In this document: piece after piece, positions 6,062-15,099 of the stretch | Layout of the letters: every line of letters begins with the position of its first letter | Numbering within the stretch: the stretch's first letter is position 1 | Assembly (NCBI GenBank): GCA_002385265.1 | Contig: DGDD01000168.1 | Coordinates: 1-20,342 of the forward strand | Length of the DNA stretch: 20,342 nt | Origin: Chitinophagaceae bacterium UBA3961 | GTDB lineage: Bacteria; Bacteroidota; Bacteroidia; Chitinophagales; Chitinophagaceae | Direction: 5' to 3' | The notes under the pieces: generated by a model | Told to the model about the DNA's origin: nothing | Databases searched by the model: none | What the model saw: the letters and a program-made list of their open reading frames with translations, nothing else | Made by a program: the position numbers and the translations under genes

Positions 6062-7190
6062 TTTGAAAGGGAAGACTATTCTTATCATTTCTCCCGACAA
6101 ATGGAACAACCTTCGTTTGTCGAAGCATAATTATGCCGAGGAATTGGCTGAAATGGGGAACAATGTTTTTTACTTGCTACCGCCTGAAACCAGGCAAAGT
6201 AGAAAACCCATCATTCAGCGAAAACTTTCGAATAATCTACAATTAGTTGAGTTCAATACTTTCGTAAAAGGAGAACGATTTATTCCTTCCACTATATTAA
6301 ATTTCATTCGAAAATACCAAGCAACAGAATTAAAAAAGTTATTGGGCGGCTCTATTGATATTGTATGGAGTTTTTATGGTGCACAGTTTTTTGATCTTTC
6401 TGTTTTTGGGAAATCTTTCAAAATATTTCATCCGGTAGATAAGATTATTGACCCTGCATTCTTCAAAACAGCTAAGAATGCAAATATTGTTTTATCTGTT
6501 GCTCAGAATATATTAGACGATTTAAAGCCTTTCAATAAGAACCTGCATGTCATTAATCATGGTATTAACCATGCTTACGAAGATGAGGCCAAGCAAATCC
6601 CCGTTCCCTACCAAAGGTCTTCGGTTGTGAAAATAGGATATGTTGGAAACCTGATCAGACCTGATATTGATCATGCGATTTTTCTGAAGATGATTCATGA
6701 AAATCCCTCAATTGAGTTTCATTTATGGGGGTCTTATGAAAACAAACACATTCAATGGAATCAAGAATCTGATCAACAAGTACTCAAGTTTGTGGAGGCT
6801 TTGAAAAGCAGTCCAAATGTTTTTCTAAAAGGACTCGTTCATCCTGAAGACGTGCGCATGCAAACCAGAGAGATGGATCTTTTCCTTTGTTGTTACGATG
6901 CCGCAAAAGAGATGAATCAATGCAGCAATAACCATAAGTTGATGGAATATTTCAGCAACGGAAAAATTGTTGTGAGTCATTTTGTTCAAACCTACGCAGA
7001 GAAGCGTTATTTACTTGAAATGTGTTCTGATCATTCAAACATGCCATTACCTGAATTGTTATCAAAAGTTGTTAAAGAACTCGAGTTCTGGAATAGCCAA
7101 GAAAAGCAATTAATGCGTAAAACGTTCGCACTCGACAATACCTATCAAAAGCAGATCAAACGAATTGAAAATATAATAGAGGGATTATGA
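6054..7190 (+). CDS. GT-B fold glycosyltransferase
   Basis: Probable glycosyltransferase of about 378 residues that would add one sugar to the lipid-linked repeat unit on the cytoplasmic side of the inner membrane. Seen: N-terminal strand ILIISPDKWN, KIFHPVDKI and NIVLSVAQNIL in the first domain, VINHGINHAY at the domain junction, KIGYVGNL opening the second Rossmann domain, and HLWGSYEN, FLKGLVHPEDV and DLFLCCYD as later strands. The classical E-x7-E motif is not clear; HKLMEYFSNGKIVV occupies that place, as in some GT1/GT4-like enzymes. The frame extends up to a GTG at 6042, but the ATG at 6054 gives a normal start and a smaller overlap with wbpE. The stop overlaps the next start (ATGA). 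Donor and acceptor unknown. Confidence 0.78.
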   Translation: MPNLKGKTILIISPDKWNNLRLSKHNYAEELAEMGNNVFYLLPPETRQSRKPIIQRKLSNNLQLVEFNTFVKGERFIPSTILNFIRKYQATELKKLLGGSIDIVWSFYGAQFFDLSVFGKSFKIFHPVDKIIDPAFFKTAKNANIVLSVAQNILDDLKPFNKNLHVINHGINHAYEDEAKQIPVPYQRSSVVKIGYVGNLIRPDIDHAIFLKMIHENPSIEFHLWGSYENKHIQWNQESDQQVLKFVEALKSSPNVFLKGLVHPEDVRMQTREMDLFLCCYDAAKEMNQCSNNHKLMEYFSNGKIVVSHFVQTYAEKRYLLEMCSDHSNMPLPELLSKVVKELEFWNSQEKQLMRKTFALDNTYQKQIKRIENIIEGL

Positions 7191-8398
7191 GGAAAATTTG
7201 TTTGATCAGTGATCACCATATTTCAACAAATCCAAGACTTTGGAAAGAGGCAGGAACCTTGCTTAAGGCAGGATACAATGTTGAAATTATCACAATCTTC
7301 ACTTCTGAGGCTCAGCTCGAAAGAGACCAACTTATTCTGAACAGTATTGGCAATCCTTCTTACAAGGCTGTTTTGAATTTGATGCCAAGTCAATCTTCTT
7401 TTGTAAAAAGATTTTATTACCGTTTGAGAAGAAAGCTTGCTTTTCAGTTGAAGAAATTCTTAGGAATTGACAGTCCTTTTCTTTTAGGTTATGCTCCCGA
7501 TTTACTAGAGCGCGCAGCATTGCAACTGCAAGCGGAACTTTATATCGTGCATATTGATTGTGCCCAATTTGTAGGAATGAAGTTGGCGGAAAAAGGAAAG
7601 CGAGTGGCTTTTGACATTGAAGACTGGTATTCAAAAGACTATTTGAGCAATACAAGACCGGTAGCGCTTCTTGAACGTATTGAAAAATTTGCGTTGACGA
7701 AAGGTGCCTATTGCAGCGTTCCTTCAGGAGCGATGGCAAAGGCGATCTCGAGTTATTATAAAATAAACAAAGAACCGCTTGTTATTTACAATGGTTTTCC
7801 TGAAGTGAGTCAAGCAATTGAGACTAAGCCTGTGAAGTTTTCCGAAAAACCCTCTATACTATGGTTTTCTCAAACAATTGGAACTGATCGGGGTATTGAA
7901 ACGATTGTTGCTGCTTTACATCAGGTAGAAACACCTGTTGTATTGAAATTGATGGGAGATCATGATACAGTGTTGATTGATTGGTTCAAGTCGCAATTCC
8001 CTTTTCAAAAGGGACATGAATTGGTGGTATCCGGTCAAATACCTGCTAAAGATCTTGATATGGAGATCAAGCGACATGATATTGGGCTTGCTATCGAAAA
8101 CAATTTTCCGGAGAATAAGAATACTACTATTAGCAACAAAATCTTGCAATATGTTCAAGCTGGTATTCAAGTGATAGCAACAGCTACGCTTGGACAGCTT
8201 GAAGTAGCTTCACTCTTTCCGGATCAAATTGCTGTTGTTAATTCAGGCGATATTGATGCCACTGCAAAAGCAGTTGAACAACTGTTAAAAAAGCAAAAGC
8301 CCTCGAAGTTCGAGTATCAACATAAATTCAAAGAGCATTTCTCTTGGGAGTCTCAAGAGACAAAGTTGCTGGCTATAATAAAGAATCTTTTCCAATGA
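7187..8398 (+). CDS. GT4-like glycosyltransferase
   Basis: A 403-residue glycosyltransferase-like protein. Seen: ICLISDHHISTNPRLWKEA at the N-terminus, a pattern common in Bacteroidota GT4 enzymes (SxNPR, then a helix leading to L-x-x-x-G-x-x-V), VAFDIEDWYSKDY in the middle, CSVPSGAMAKAI, VIYNGFPE at the domain junction, ILWFSQTIGTDRGIE starting the donor-binding domain, and NTTISNKILQYVQAGIQVIAT in the donor-site region. No clear E-x7-E. No membrane segments. It overlaps both neighbours by 4 nt (ATGA), so it is translated as part of the same operon. Sugar specificity cannot be read from the sequence. Confidence 0.8.
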   Translation: MRKICLISDHHISTNPRLWKEAGTLLKAGYNVEIITIFTSEAQLERDQLILNSIGNPSYKAVLNLMPSQSSFVKRFYYRLRRKLAFQLKKFLGIDSPFLLGYAPDLLERAALQLQAELYIVHIDCAQFVGMKLAEKGKRVAFDIEDWYSKDYLSNTRPVALLERIEKFALTKGAYCSVPSGAMAKAISSYYKINKEPLVIYNGFPEVSQAIETKPVKFSEKPSILWFSQTIGTDRGIETIVAALHQVETPVVLKLMGDHDTVLIDWFKSQFPFQKGHELVVSGQIPAKDLDMEIKRHDIGLAIENNFPENKNTTISNKILQYVQAGIQVIATATLGQLEVASLFPDQIAVVNSGDIDATAKAVEQLLKKQKPSKFEYQHKFKEHFSWESQETKLLAIIKNLFQ

Positions 8399-9117
8399 CC
8401 TTTCCTCCAATTGCCATGTTGCATCATATTGGCGATGATGCAGTGCTTGATGATCATAAGCCGTATTCCATAACGCGATCAAGCTTTATTCGTTTGCTCG
8501 ATTATATTGAACGGAACGGAATTGAAACCAAGGATTTTTCAAGTTGGACGGCTCAGTCTTCGTCTATTTTTTCAAAGCAAATTATGCTGACAATTGATGA
8601 TTGTTACCGCCATTTGCTTGATTTTGCCATTCCCGAATTGCAACGTCGCAAGATGAGAGCAATCCTATATATGCCTACGGCTCATATGGGAGGTAATAAT
8701 AGTTGGGACGTAGAGCAAGGGAAATCATCAGTAGAAATCATGAACGAATCGGAGCTGAAAGATGTTGCAGCAGCAGGTTTTGAAATTGGTGTACATGCTC
8801 ACAATCACGTTCCCCTTGATGAGTTGAGTACTGAAGAGATTCACAAGGAGTTGCATACTTCTAAAGATATTCTGGAGAAGCTTTTGGGTACAAGTGTAAA
8901 AACAATGGCATATCCCTTTGGGAGGGTTCCTGAAAACTATGGTTCAATTTTAAAGGCGAATGGATTCGATTTTGGTTTGGGGATCTACCATCCAAAAGGA
9001 GATCGATACGCTATACGCAGATTCATTTACCACGATGGCGATCAAGAAAAGCATTTGAATTCCAAACTCAGTTTAAGTTATAGAGTGTACCGTCAACTCA
9101 CCGATCGCAACAAATAA
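8395..9117 (+). CDS. polysaccharide deacetylase (CE4/NodB-like), cytoplasmic
   Basis: A 240-residue protein of the carbohydrate esterase 4 superfamily, which removes N-acetyl groups from sugars using a divalent metal. Seen: motif 1 TIDDCYR at 66-72 (usual form TFDDG; D68 and D69 kept, Gly replaced by Cys), motif 2 as HAHNH at 134-138 (the H-x-x-x-H metal ligands), and motif 3 YPFG at 173-176. No signal peptide, so it would act in the cytoplasm, either on a lipid-linked intermediate or a nucleotide sugar. The frame runs up to a TTG at 8344, but the ATG at 8395, overlapping the previous stop in ATGA, is the better start. It lies between glycosyltransferase genes, as expected for an enzyme acting on a just-added N-acetyl sugar. 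Confidence 0.85.
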   Translation: MTFPPIAMLHHIGDDAVLDDHKPYSITRSSFIRLLDYIERNGIETKDFSSWTAQSSSIFSKQIMLTIDDCYRHLLDFAIPELQRRKMRAILYMPTAHMGGNNSWDVEQGKSSVEIMNESELKDVAAAGFEIGVHAHNHVPLDELSTEEIHKELHTSKDILEKLLGTSVKTMAYPFGRVPENYGSILKANGFDFGLGIYHPKGDRYAIRRFIYHDGDQEKHLNSKLSLSYRVYRQLTDRNK

Positions 9118-9120
9118 GGC

Positions 9121-10407
9121 ATGAAGAAAGTACTCATTGTTTGTCCGCATTTTCCTCCGGTGAATACGCCTGATCAACATCGGGTAAGGATGAGTTTGCC
9201 ATTCTTCGGTGATTTTAATTGGAAGGTCACCGTCTTAGCCGTAAAGCCTGAATTTGTTGAAGCCCCTTTAGACCCTATTTTGGAAAAGTCTGTCCCGGAA
9301 GCCATTCGTGTGGTTAGAGTTGGTGCATTCAGCACAAAATACACACGTAAAGTTGGGTTAGGGGCATTGTCGATGCGTTCATTGATACAGATGAGAAAGG
9401 CAGGAAATCGACTACTTAAAAGTGAAAAATTTGACTTAGTTTATTTTAGTACTACTGCCTTTCATGTTTGTTGGCTGGGGCAGTACTGGAAGAGAAAGTT
9501 CAATATACCTTTTGTTATAGATTTACAGGATCCGTGGAGAAATGATTTCTATCAGAACAAGCCTAAGCATCTTCGTCCGCCCAAGCATGGTTTTGCCTAT
9601 GCCATTCACAAAAAAATGGAAAGGGATACCATGCCACATGCATCAGGTGTGGTAAGTGTATCGGAAGGATATTTGCAGATGATGGAAGAACGCTATCAAC
9701 TGCGATCAAAAGGGGTGCCAATGGAAGTTATACCTTTTGGAGCATCCTCAAGAGATTTTGATATTGCAAAGATGGCCGGTATATCGGGTTTTCCTTTTGA
9801 TGCGAAAGCAGGTGTAAATAAAATAGTATATGTTGGTGCCGTTACTCCCTTCTTTCTTCCATTGATTGAGGCCTTCTTTCAAGCTTTCTTAGAAACTTGT
9901 CCAAATCCAAGTGAATTTCATTTTTACTTTTTAGGAACAAGTTATATCTCAGGAGCAGAAAAGCGAGTGGCCAAACTAGCAGAGAAAATGGGCATCTCCT
10001 CATTGGTTACAGAAAGAACGGATCGTATACCTTACTACCAAGCTTTAAGAACATTAGAGTCGGCTGATCTGATATTCATCCCGGGTTCGCAAGACAAAGA
10101 CTACAATGCTTCCAAAGTTTACAATTGCATTCTATCAACCACTCCTATATTCTCTATTTTTAATAGTGCTAGTCTTGTAAAACAGATTATCGAAGAATCG
10201 AATGCTGGTGTTGCCGTTGGAGTGGAGGCAGAAGATTCCGAAGCACAGATATTCGAGAAAATAAAGGAGTCTATTCCATCTTTTTATGAATTGGTGGGAA
10301 AGAAACGTACCGTAGATTCAAGAATTACGCATTTCTTTTCGGATCAATATTTTACTGAAAAACAGGTGAACCTCTTTGAGCAAGCTTTGAAGTATCATGC
10401 AAAATAA
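9121..10407 (+). CDS. GT4-like glycosyltransferase
   Basis: A 428-residue GT-B type glycosyltransferase. Seen: N-terminal VLIVCPHFPPVNTPDQHRVR, close to the YFPPxxGxxxxR start of many GT4 enzymes, FVIDLQDPWRNDF in the acceptor domain, ASGVVSVSEGYLQMM, the domain-junction strand VIPFGASS, KIVYVGAVTPFF opening the donor domain, and ADLIFIPGSQDKDYNASKVYN in place of the E-x7-E region. That last form (a lysine followed by a Tyr-containing helix) occurs in GT4 sub-families lacking a standard E-x7-E. It starts 3 nt after the deacetylase and overlaps the next gene by 11 nt. Substrates unknown. Confidence 0.8.
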   Translation: MKKVLIVCPHFPPVNTPDQHRVRMSLPFFGDFNWKVTVLAVKPEFVEAPLDPILEKSVPEAIRVVRVGAFSTKYTRKVGLGALSMRSLIQMRKAGNRLLKSEKFDLVYFSTTAFHVCWLGQYWKRKFNIPFVIDLQDPWRNDFYQNKPKHLRPPKHGFAYAIHKKMERDTMPHASGVVSVSEGYLQMMEERYQLRSKGVPMEVIPFGASSRDFDIAKMAGISGFPFDAKAGVNKIVYVGAVTPFFLPLIEAFFQAFLETCPNPSEFHFYFLGTSYISGAEKRVAKLAEKMGISSLVTERTDRIPYYQALRTLESADLIFIPGSQDKDYNASKVYNCILSTTPIFSIFNSASLVKQIIEESNAGVAVGVEAEDSEAQIFEKIKESIPSFYELVGKKRTVDSRITHFFSDQYFTEKQVNLFEQALKYHAK

Positions 10408-11503
10408 GTATCAAGTTCTAGCTTTTATTAGTGCATCTTATGTTTCAGGTGCAGAGAGGGTGTCTTTTGATGTACTCAAAGGCTTACGTAATAAAGGTGT
10501 TTCAATACTCACAGTTACTAATGGTTGGAACAATGGGGAGTTTTCAAGTATGCTTCAAAAAGAAGGTTTGGACGAGCAATCAGTAAAATTGGGTTGGTAT
10601 TATCTTACAAAGCCAATGTGGACACTTGACAGTCTTTTAAATGCACCAAAGGCTTTTAGAACCTATATAAGAATACTACGAGACAATCCTAAGGCAACTA
10701 TTTATACTTCTGGGTTTCAGCAAGTATATTTATTAAGACCTTGGTTAAAAAATAGAAAAATCATTGTTCACATTCACGATAGTTTTTCCGGGAATAAGAA
10801 GCAGGCTTGGTTTGTAAGGAAAATCGAATCATTCGTTTTTAAATTCGTTGCTATCTCATCTTTTATAAAGGAAGATCTCATAAAGTGTGGTGTTCCGGAA
10901 TCAAAAATAACGGTGGTGTACAACGGAATCGATGTTCCCGAAATTCTATCTCCGAAAAAGGATACTCCCTTCTTTCGTTTCGGAATTGTTGGACAACTTA
11001 TTCCAAGAAAAGGTCATTCTGTTTTATTTGAAGCCCTGTCCATTTTGAAATCTAAACTTCCGACTGCTCCCTTTCAACTTTCTATAATTGGTAAGGGTTC
11101 AGAAGACTATTCTCGTTACTTAAGAAAGCAGGCAGAAGGTTTAGGAGTAGACCAACTCATTTCATGGGAAGGTTACAAACCGACCAAAGAGGCGATTTAT
11201 CAAAACTTGGATACTGTTGTGGCTCCCTCAAGTGTGGAACCATTTGGTTTAATTACAGTAGAAGCCAATAGTTATCAAGTTCCGGTTATTGCTTTTAATC
11301 ATTCAGGTTTTAAAGAAACCATCGAAACCGGAAGAAATGGATGGCTGGTTGAGCCCTTTACTGCGCAAGAACTGGCCGATGCAATGATTCGTGCTTTATC
11401 AAACAAAGCTCAATCAAAACTAATGGGTGAAAAAGGCAGAGCAATGGTTCAATCCAGATTTTCAATACAACAAATGATTGACGGTGTATACACTTTGATT
11501 TAA
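10397..11503 (+). CDS. GT4 family glycosyltransferase
   Basis: A 368-residue retaining glycosyltransferase of the GT4 type. Seen: SGAERVSFDVLKGLRNKG near the N-terminus, IVHIHDSF, VAISSFIKEDLIKCGVPE, the junction strand VVYNGIDV, GIVGQLIPRKGH opening the donor domain, and the complete E-x7-E motif EPFGLITVE (E281 and E289) that holds the nucleotide-sugar donor, followed by VPVIAFNHSGFKETI. No membrane segments. It overlaps the previous gene by 11 nt and is followed by a 64-nt gap, the first gap of more than 3 nt after wbpD, so the first transcription unit may end or weaken here. The donor sugar cannot be deduced. Confidence 0.88.
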   Translation: MQNKYQVLAFISASYVSGAERVSFDVLKGLRNKGVSILTVTNGWNNGEFSSMLQKEGLDEQSVKLGWYYLTKPMWTLDSLLNAPKAFRTYIRILRDNPKATIYTSGFQQVYLLRPWLKNRKIIVHIHDSFSGNKKQAWFVRKIESFVFKFVAISSFIKEDLIKCGVPESKITVVYNGIDVPEILSPKKDTPFFRFGIVGQLIPRKGHSVLFEALSILKSKLPTAPFQLSIIGKGSEDYSRYLRKQAEGLGVDQLISWEGYKPTKEAIYQNLDTVVAPSSVEPFGLITVEANSYQVPVIAFNHSGFKETIETGRNGWLVEPFTAQELADAMIRALSNKAQSKLMGEKGRAMVQSRFSIQQMIDGVYTLI

Positions 11504-11567
11504 AGGGTTTACACTTATGAATAAAAGGCTATAAATTTCGTTACTACTTCTATCAAATAAATCATTC

Positions 11568-12458
11568 ATGTCGGGAATTGGACAAATCATTCGATACATC
11601 AATAATCATCCTTTAGCAAAGCGCAATTTGCTGAAAGCCTACGGGCGCTTTTTCAAATGGCAGCTTAGTCAACGTTTCTCTCCAAGAGATGTTGAGTTCA
11701 AGCTAACCGAGAAAGCTAGAATTTGGGTTAAGAAGGGAATGACTGGTGCAACAGGTAGTATCTATACCGGTTTACATGAATTTGAAGACATGAGTTTTTT
11801 GCTGCATTTTCTTCAAAAAGGAGAGTTGTTTGCTGATATTGGAGCCAATGTTGGTATTTATAGTGTATTGGCAGCTGCAGATTGCGAAGCGAAAACCTTG
11901 ACTTTTGAACCGGCTCCCGGAACCTTTCAATGGGTTGAGCGCAATCGATCTTTAAACAAAGTTCCACATTTGCTCAAGCCTTTTAACATTGGAATTGGGG
12001 AGAGGGAAGAAGTACTTCGCTTTTCTACTGAGTTGGATACTATAAATCACGTACTAACAAATGAAGAAAAAGATTTGCAAGCAGTAGAAGTTCCCATTAA
12101 ATCATTCGATAGTATTGTTTCAGTAGAAGGTTGTCCTGTACTAACTAAAATAGATGTTGAAGGATTTGAAACACCGGTGATAAAAGGAATGCAGGCTACA
12201 CTAGCTAACCCAATATTACAGGCAATTATAATTGAGTTGAATGGAAGTGGAGCCAATTATGGGTTCGATGAAACTTGGATTCACCAAGAGTTGGTCAAAA
12301 ATGGTTTTACACCTTGTGTATATGAACCTTTTTCTCGCAGCATTACTCCCGCCGATGGATTTGGGACGCACAATACGATCTATATTAAAGATGTGGCTGC
12401 TGCTACAGAAAGAGTGAAGTTGGCATCTAAGAGAAAAATTTTTGGAGTGCTTTATTGA
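11568..12458 (+). CDS. FkbM family SAM-dependent methyltransferase
   Basis: A 296-residue O-methyltransferase of the FkbM family, which methylates hydroxyl groups of sugars or polyketides. Seen: SAM-binding motif I FADIGANVGIYSV at 88-100, acidic TFEPAP at 112-117, and the FkbM-typical KIDVEGFE at 194-201 followed by VIKGM. The C-terminus holds no extra domain. Inferred role: methylating a sugar of the repeat unit or capping the chain, which in some O-antigen systems controls length; the sequence does not choose between these. It shares one base with the next start (TGATG). It is preceded by a 64-nt gap in which I see a weak TAnnTTT-like word but no convincing promoter. Confidence 0.88.
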   Translation: MSGIGQIIRYINNHPLAKRNLLKAYGRFFKWQLSQRFSPRDVEFKLTEKARIWVKKGMTGATGSIYTGLHEFEDMSFLLHFLQKGELFADIGANVGIYSVLAAADCEAKTLTFEPAPGTFQWVERNRSLNKVPHLLKPFNIGIGEREEVLRFSTELDTINHVLTNEEKDLQAVEVPIKSFDSIVSVEGCPVLTKIDVEGFETPVIKGMQATLANPILQAIIIELNGSGANYGFDETWIHQELVKNGFTPCVYEPFSRSITPADGFGTHNTIYIKDVAAATERVKLASKRKIFGVLY

Positions 12459-13633
12459 TGAAAAAGCTTGCTATTGTAACTACACATCCCATCCAATACA
12501 ATGCACCCTTTTTTGCAATATTGGCAAAATCGAGTGACTTGAATGTAAAAGTATTTTATACATGGGAGCAATCAAAAGAAGGAGCCTTGTTTGACCCTAA
12601 TTTCAAACAAACCATTACTTGGGATATTCCCTTATTGGAAGGATACGATTACCATTTTACAAGGAATATCAGCCAAAAGCCCGGCTCGAGTCACTTTACC
12701 GGAATCGACAATCCGAATTTGATCAAAGAAATCAATGAATACGGTCCAAATGGTATCTTATTATTCGGGTGGAGTTTTAAATCGCACCTCAAATTAATGA
12801 GGTATTTTCATAAGCGCATTCCCATTTTATTCAGAGGCGACTCCACTTTATTAGACGAAGCACCTCAATTTTCGATAAAAAAGCTCATAAGAAGAATGAT
12901 ACTGGGCTGGGTATATAAGCACATTGATTCATCAATCTATACCGGCGAAGCAAACAAAGAATATTTCATAAAACACGGGGTTCCCTCTACTAAATTGATC
13001 AGAGCACCCCATGCTATCGATAATCACCGCTTTGAAACCGCACCAAAAGCGGAAGAAAGAGCAGCAGAATGGCGGGTGCAACTCGGTATTCCTATAGATG
13101 CTCGAGTGGCTCTTTTTTCCGGGAAATTAGAGCCTAAAAAAAATCCTCTTGGCCTATTGAAAGCCTTTTTAGAAGCCAACATTCCAAATACATATCTCAT
13201 TTTTGCCGGATCGGGTGTATTGGAAGAAAAGCTGAAAGAAGTGGCAGCCGGAAAAGGAAACATTCATTTCATCGGATTTCAGAATCAGCAACAAATGCCT
13301 ACTGTATACCGTTTGGGGGATGTGTTTGTTTTACCATCAAGCGGCCCTGGAGAAACTTGGGGCTTGGCCTTGAATGAAGCCATGGCCAGCGCACGAAAAG
13401 TAATAGCTTCAACTGCTTGCGGTGGGGCTCAAGACTTAATCGTTCAGAATGAACTTGGTTTGATTGTTTCCAAGAACAATCACAAAGAGTTGGTAAACGC
13501 ATTAACGGAAACATTAATAAAACCTCGAGCTGAATTATTGAGCGATGGAAAAACAGCGCAGAAATTCATTCAGTCGTTTAGCTTTTCTGCAATCGCAAAT
13601 GCAGTCAACAGTTGGATCATTAATAAGAACTAA
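12458..13633 (+). CDS. GT4 family glycosyltransferase
   Basis: A 391-residue glycosyltransferase with the start ATG overlapping the fkbM-like stop by one base; a TTG one codon upstream is the other possible start. Seen: N-terminal IVTTHPIQYNAPFF, ILLFGWSFKSH and ILFRGDST in the acceptor domain, YTGEANKEYFIKHGV, the junction APHAIDNHRF, ALFSGKLEPKKNP opening the donor domain, IFAGSGVLEEKL, and the full GT4 motif GETWGLALNEAMA with E299 and E307 spaced E-x7-E. The HPIQYNAPFF start is one I associate with Bacteroidota polysaccharide glycosyltransferases. Cytoplasmic. It is followed by the polymerase gene after a 23-nt gap. Confidence 0.88.
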   Translation: MKKLAIVTTHPIQYNAPFFAILAKSSDLNVKVFYTWEQSKEGALFDPNFKQTITWDIPLLEGYDYHFTRNISQKPGSSHFTGIDNPNLIKEINEYGPNGILLFGWSFKSHLKLMRYFHKRIPILFRGDSTLLDEAPQFSIKKLIRRMILGWVYKHIDSSIYTGEANKEYFIKHGVPSTKLIRAPHAIDNHRFETAPKAEERAAEWRVQLGIPIDARVALFSGKLEPKKNPLGLLKAFLEANIPNTYLIFAGSGVLEEKLKEVAAGKGNIHFIGFQNQQQMPTVYRLGDVFVLPSSGPGETWGLALNEAMASARKVIASTACGGAQDLIVQNELGLIVSKNNHKELVNALTETLIKPRAELLSDGKTAQKFIQSFSFSAIANAVNSWIINKN

Positions 13634-13656
13634 ATTTACATTTCAATAAAGCAGTT

Positions 13657-15063
13657 TTGGATAAACTAAATAGACATAAACCGATACAGTTTTCCGGTGG
13701 AATGGTCATCATGATGTACGTTCTACTGGGAGCAAGTTTGTTCTTGCCTAATGGGGTGTACATGTTGGCTGGGTTGCTTGCACTTACCGCACTAATCAAG
13801 TTTATCTGGAAGATTCATACACCGGGAATTTTTATTTTTTCCTATTTTCTTCAATGGCTGCAAGTTTTTTCTTTCATATTATGGATGAATTTGTTGAATA
13901 AAGACTTAGATGGGATGACCCCCAATGGAGGAAATGCTTTTTTCTTGTCAATTGTAGGCTTGGCAGTTATGGCGGCAACTTCGAATCTCATGATTGGTAA
14001 ACTAAAAGTATATGATAATACTGATTTTAAGATTTCTGCTCAAGCAATCAATCAAAGAAAGCTTCTGATTTTATATGTTATCTCTACTGCATTCCTAAGT
14101 GGTATTGGTTTCATCCTAGGTGCAACAAGTGGTTTTGCTCAAATTCTAGTTACTATATCATCATTGAAGTGGGTGTTTCTACTCTGGCTTGGTTTTGTAA
14201 TCTGGGTTCAGAACACTCACAGATGGTGGTTGATTTTAATTGTATTATATGAGTTTACAGTGGGATTGTACTCCTACTTTTCAAGTTTTAAAGAAGTAAT
14301 CTTCTTTGTGATCATACTGTCATTTACATTTATTAAACTAATAGAATTTAAACAATTTATTCGACTATTGTTTATTGGACTGTCATTGATGTTGTTGCTA
14401 TTAACTTGGTCAGCAATAAAAGGTGAGTATCGAAACTATTTAAATCAGGGATCAAGACAGCAAGTTGTATCAGTTTCTAGAGAAGATGCACTCGGGAAGA
14501 TTGGAGAACAAGTTACAAACCTTGATTATGAGAAGTATCAGAAGGCTCTAACTTACACAGCTTATAGACTACAGTATGTGTATCACTTTGCCTTATCAAT
14601 GGATAAAGTACCCGACGATATACCATTTCAGAATGGAAAGATTTGGGGTGAAAATATTTCCTATGTTCTAACCCCAAGAATATTAAACCCCAATAAAAAA
14701 CTATACAATGCCTCTGAAAAGGCAAGTAAGTTTACAGGAAAAAAATTTGCAGGTTTAAAGGAAGGTTCATCGTTTAGTCTTGGTTATTTTGCAGATGCAT
14801 TTGTGGATTTTGGACCTATAGGCATGTTTATTGTTTTAATTGGAATGTCATTGTTTACAGGGTTTATTTATAAAACCTTTTATAACATGGTTTCCTTGAA
14901 TTTGTTTCTTAGATTCGGGTTGGTTAATGTTGCTTTATTCAATTTCGCCTCATTTGAATCAGATGGTTTGTATATGTTCGGGCGACTGCTTACCGATTTT
15001 ATCGTGTTTTACTTTTTGGCCCGTTTCGTTTTCCCTTCCATCCAAAAATGGGTTTACGATTAA
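13657..15063 (+). CDS. wzy: Wzy-like O-antigen/repeat-unit polymerase (multi-pass membrane protein)
   Basis: A 468-residue very hydrophobic protein with roughly 11-12 predicted membrane segments, by eye near residues 16-31, 33-51, 57-80, 94-112, 135-155, 158-184, 189-207, 212-229, 234-253, 386-406, 412-431 and 443-460, and a large hydrophilic loop at about 254-385. This layout is that of Wzy polymerases, which join lipid-linked repeat units on the periplasmic side. The segment SSFSLGYFADAFVDFGPIG at the end of the loop resembles a pattern common in such polymerases. Primary sequences in this family diverge strongly, so the call relies on topology and context. The frame begins with TTG at 13657; an ATG at 13702 (residue 16) is the alternative start and would remove only the cytoplasmic tail. 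It seems more AT-rich than its neighbours, usual for wzy genes. Confidence 0.78.
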   Translation: MDKLNRHKPIQFSGGMVIMMYVLLGASLFLPNGVYMLAGLLALTALIKFIWKIHTPGIFIFSYFLQWLQVFSFILWMNLLNKDLDGMTPNGGNAFFLSIVGLAVMAATSNLMIGKLKVYDNTDFKISAQAINQRKLLILYVISTAFLSGIGFILGATSGFAQILVTISSLKWVFLLWLGFVIWVQNTHRWWLILIVLYEFTVGLYSYFSSFKEVIFFVIILSFTFIKLIEFKQFIRLLFIGLSLMLLLLTWSAIKGEYRNYLNQGSRQQVVSVSREDALGKIGEQVTNLDYEKYQKALTYTAYRLQYVYHFALSMDKVPDDIPFQNGKIWGENISYVLTPRILNPNKKLYNASEKASKFTGKKFAGLKEGSSFSLGYFADAFVDFGPIGMFIVLIGMSLFTGFIYKTFYNMVSLNLFLRFGLVNVALFNFASFESDGLYMFGRLLTDFIVFYFLARFVFPSIQKWVYD

Positions 15064-15099
15064 ACCTCGGGTCACCCTTCTAGTTTATACTTTCTAGCG

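Noticed and set aside
8344..8394. TTG start adding 17 residues to the deacetylase
   Set aside because: The extra residues lie in the previous gene's 3' end; the ATGA overlap at 8395 matches the coupling of its neighbours.
11504..11567. Possible promoter before the FkbM gene (TATAAATTTC)
   Set aside because: It resembles TAnnTTTG but lacks the final G, and no -33 TTTG box stands at the right distance.
15064..15099. Short CTAG and GGGTCACCC inverted words between wzy and the next gene
   Set aside because: Stems of 3-4 bp without a T tail are too weak to call a terminator or operator.
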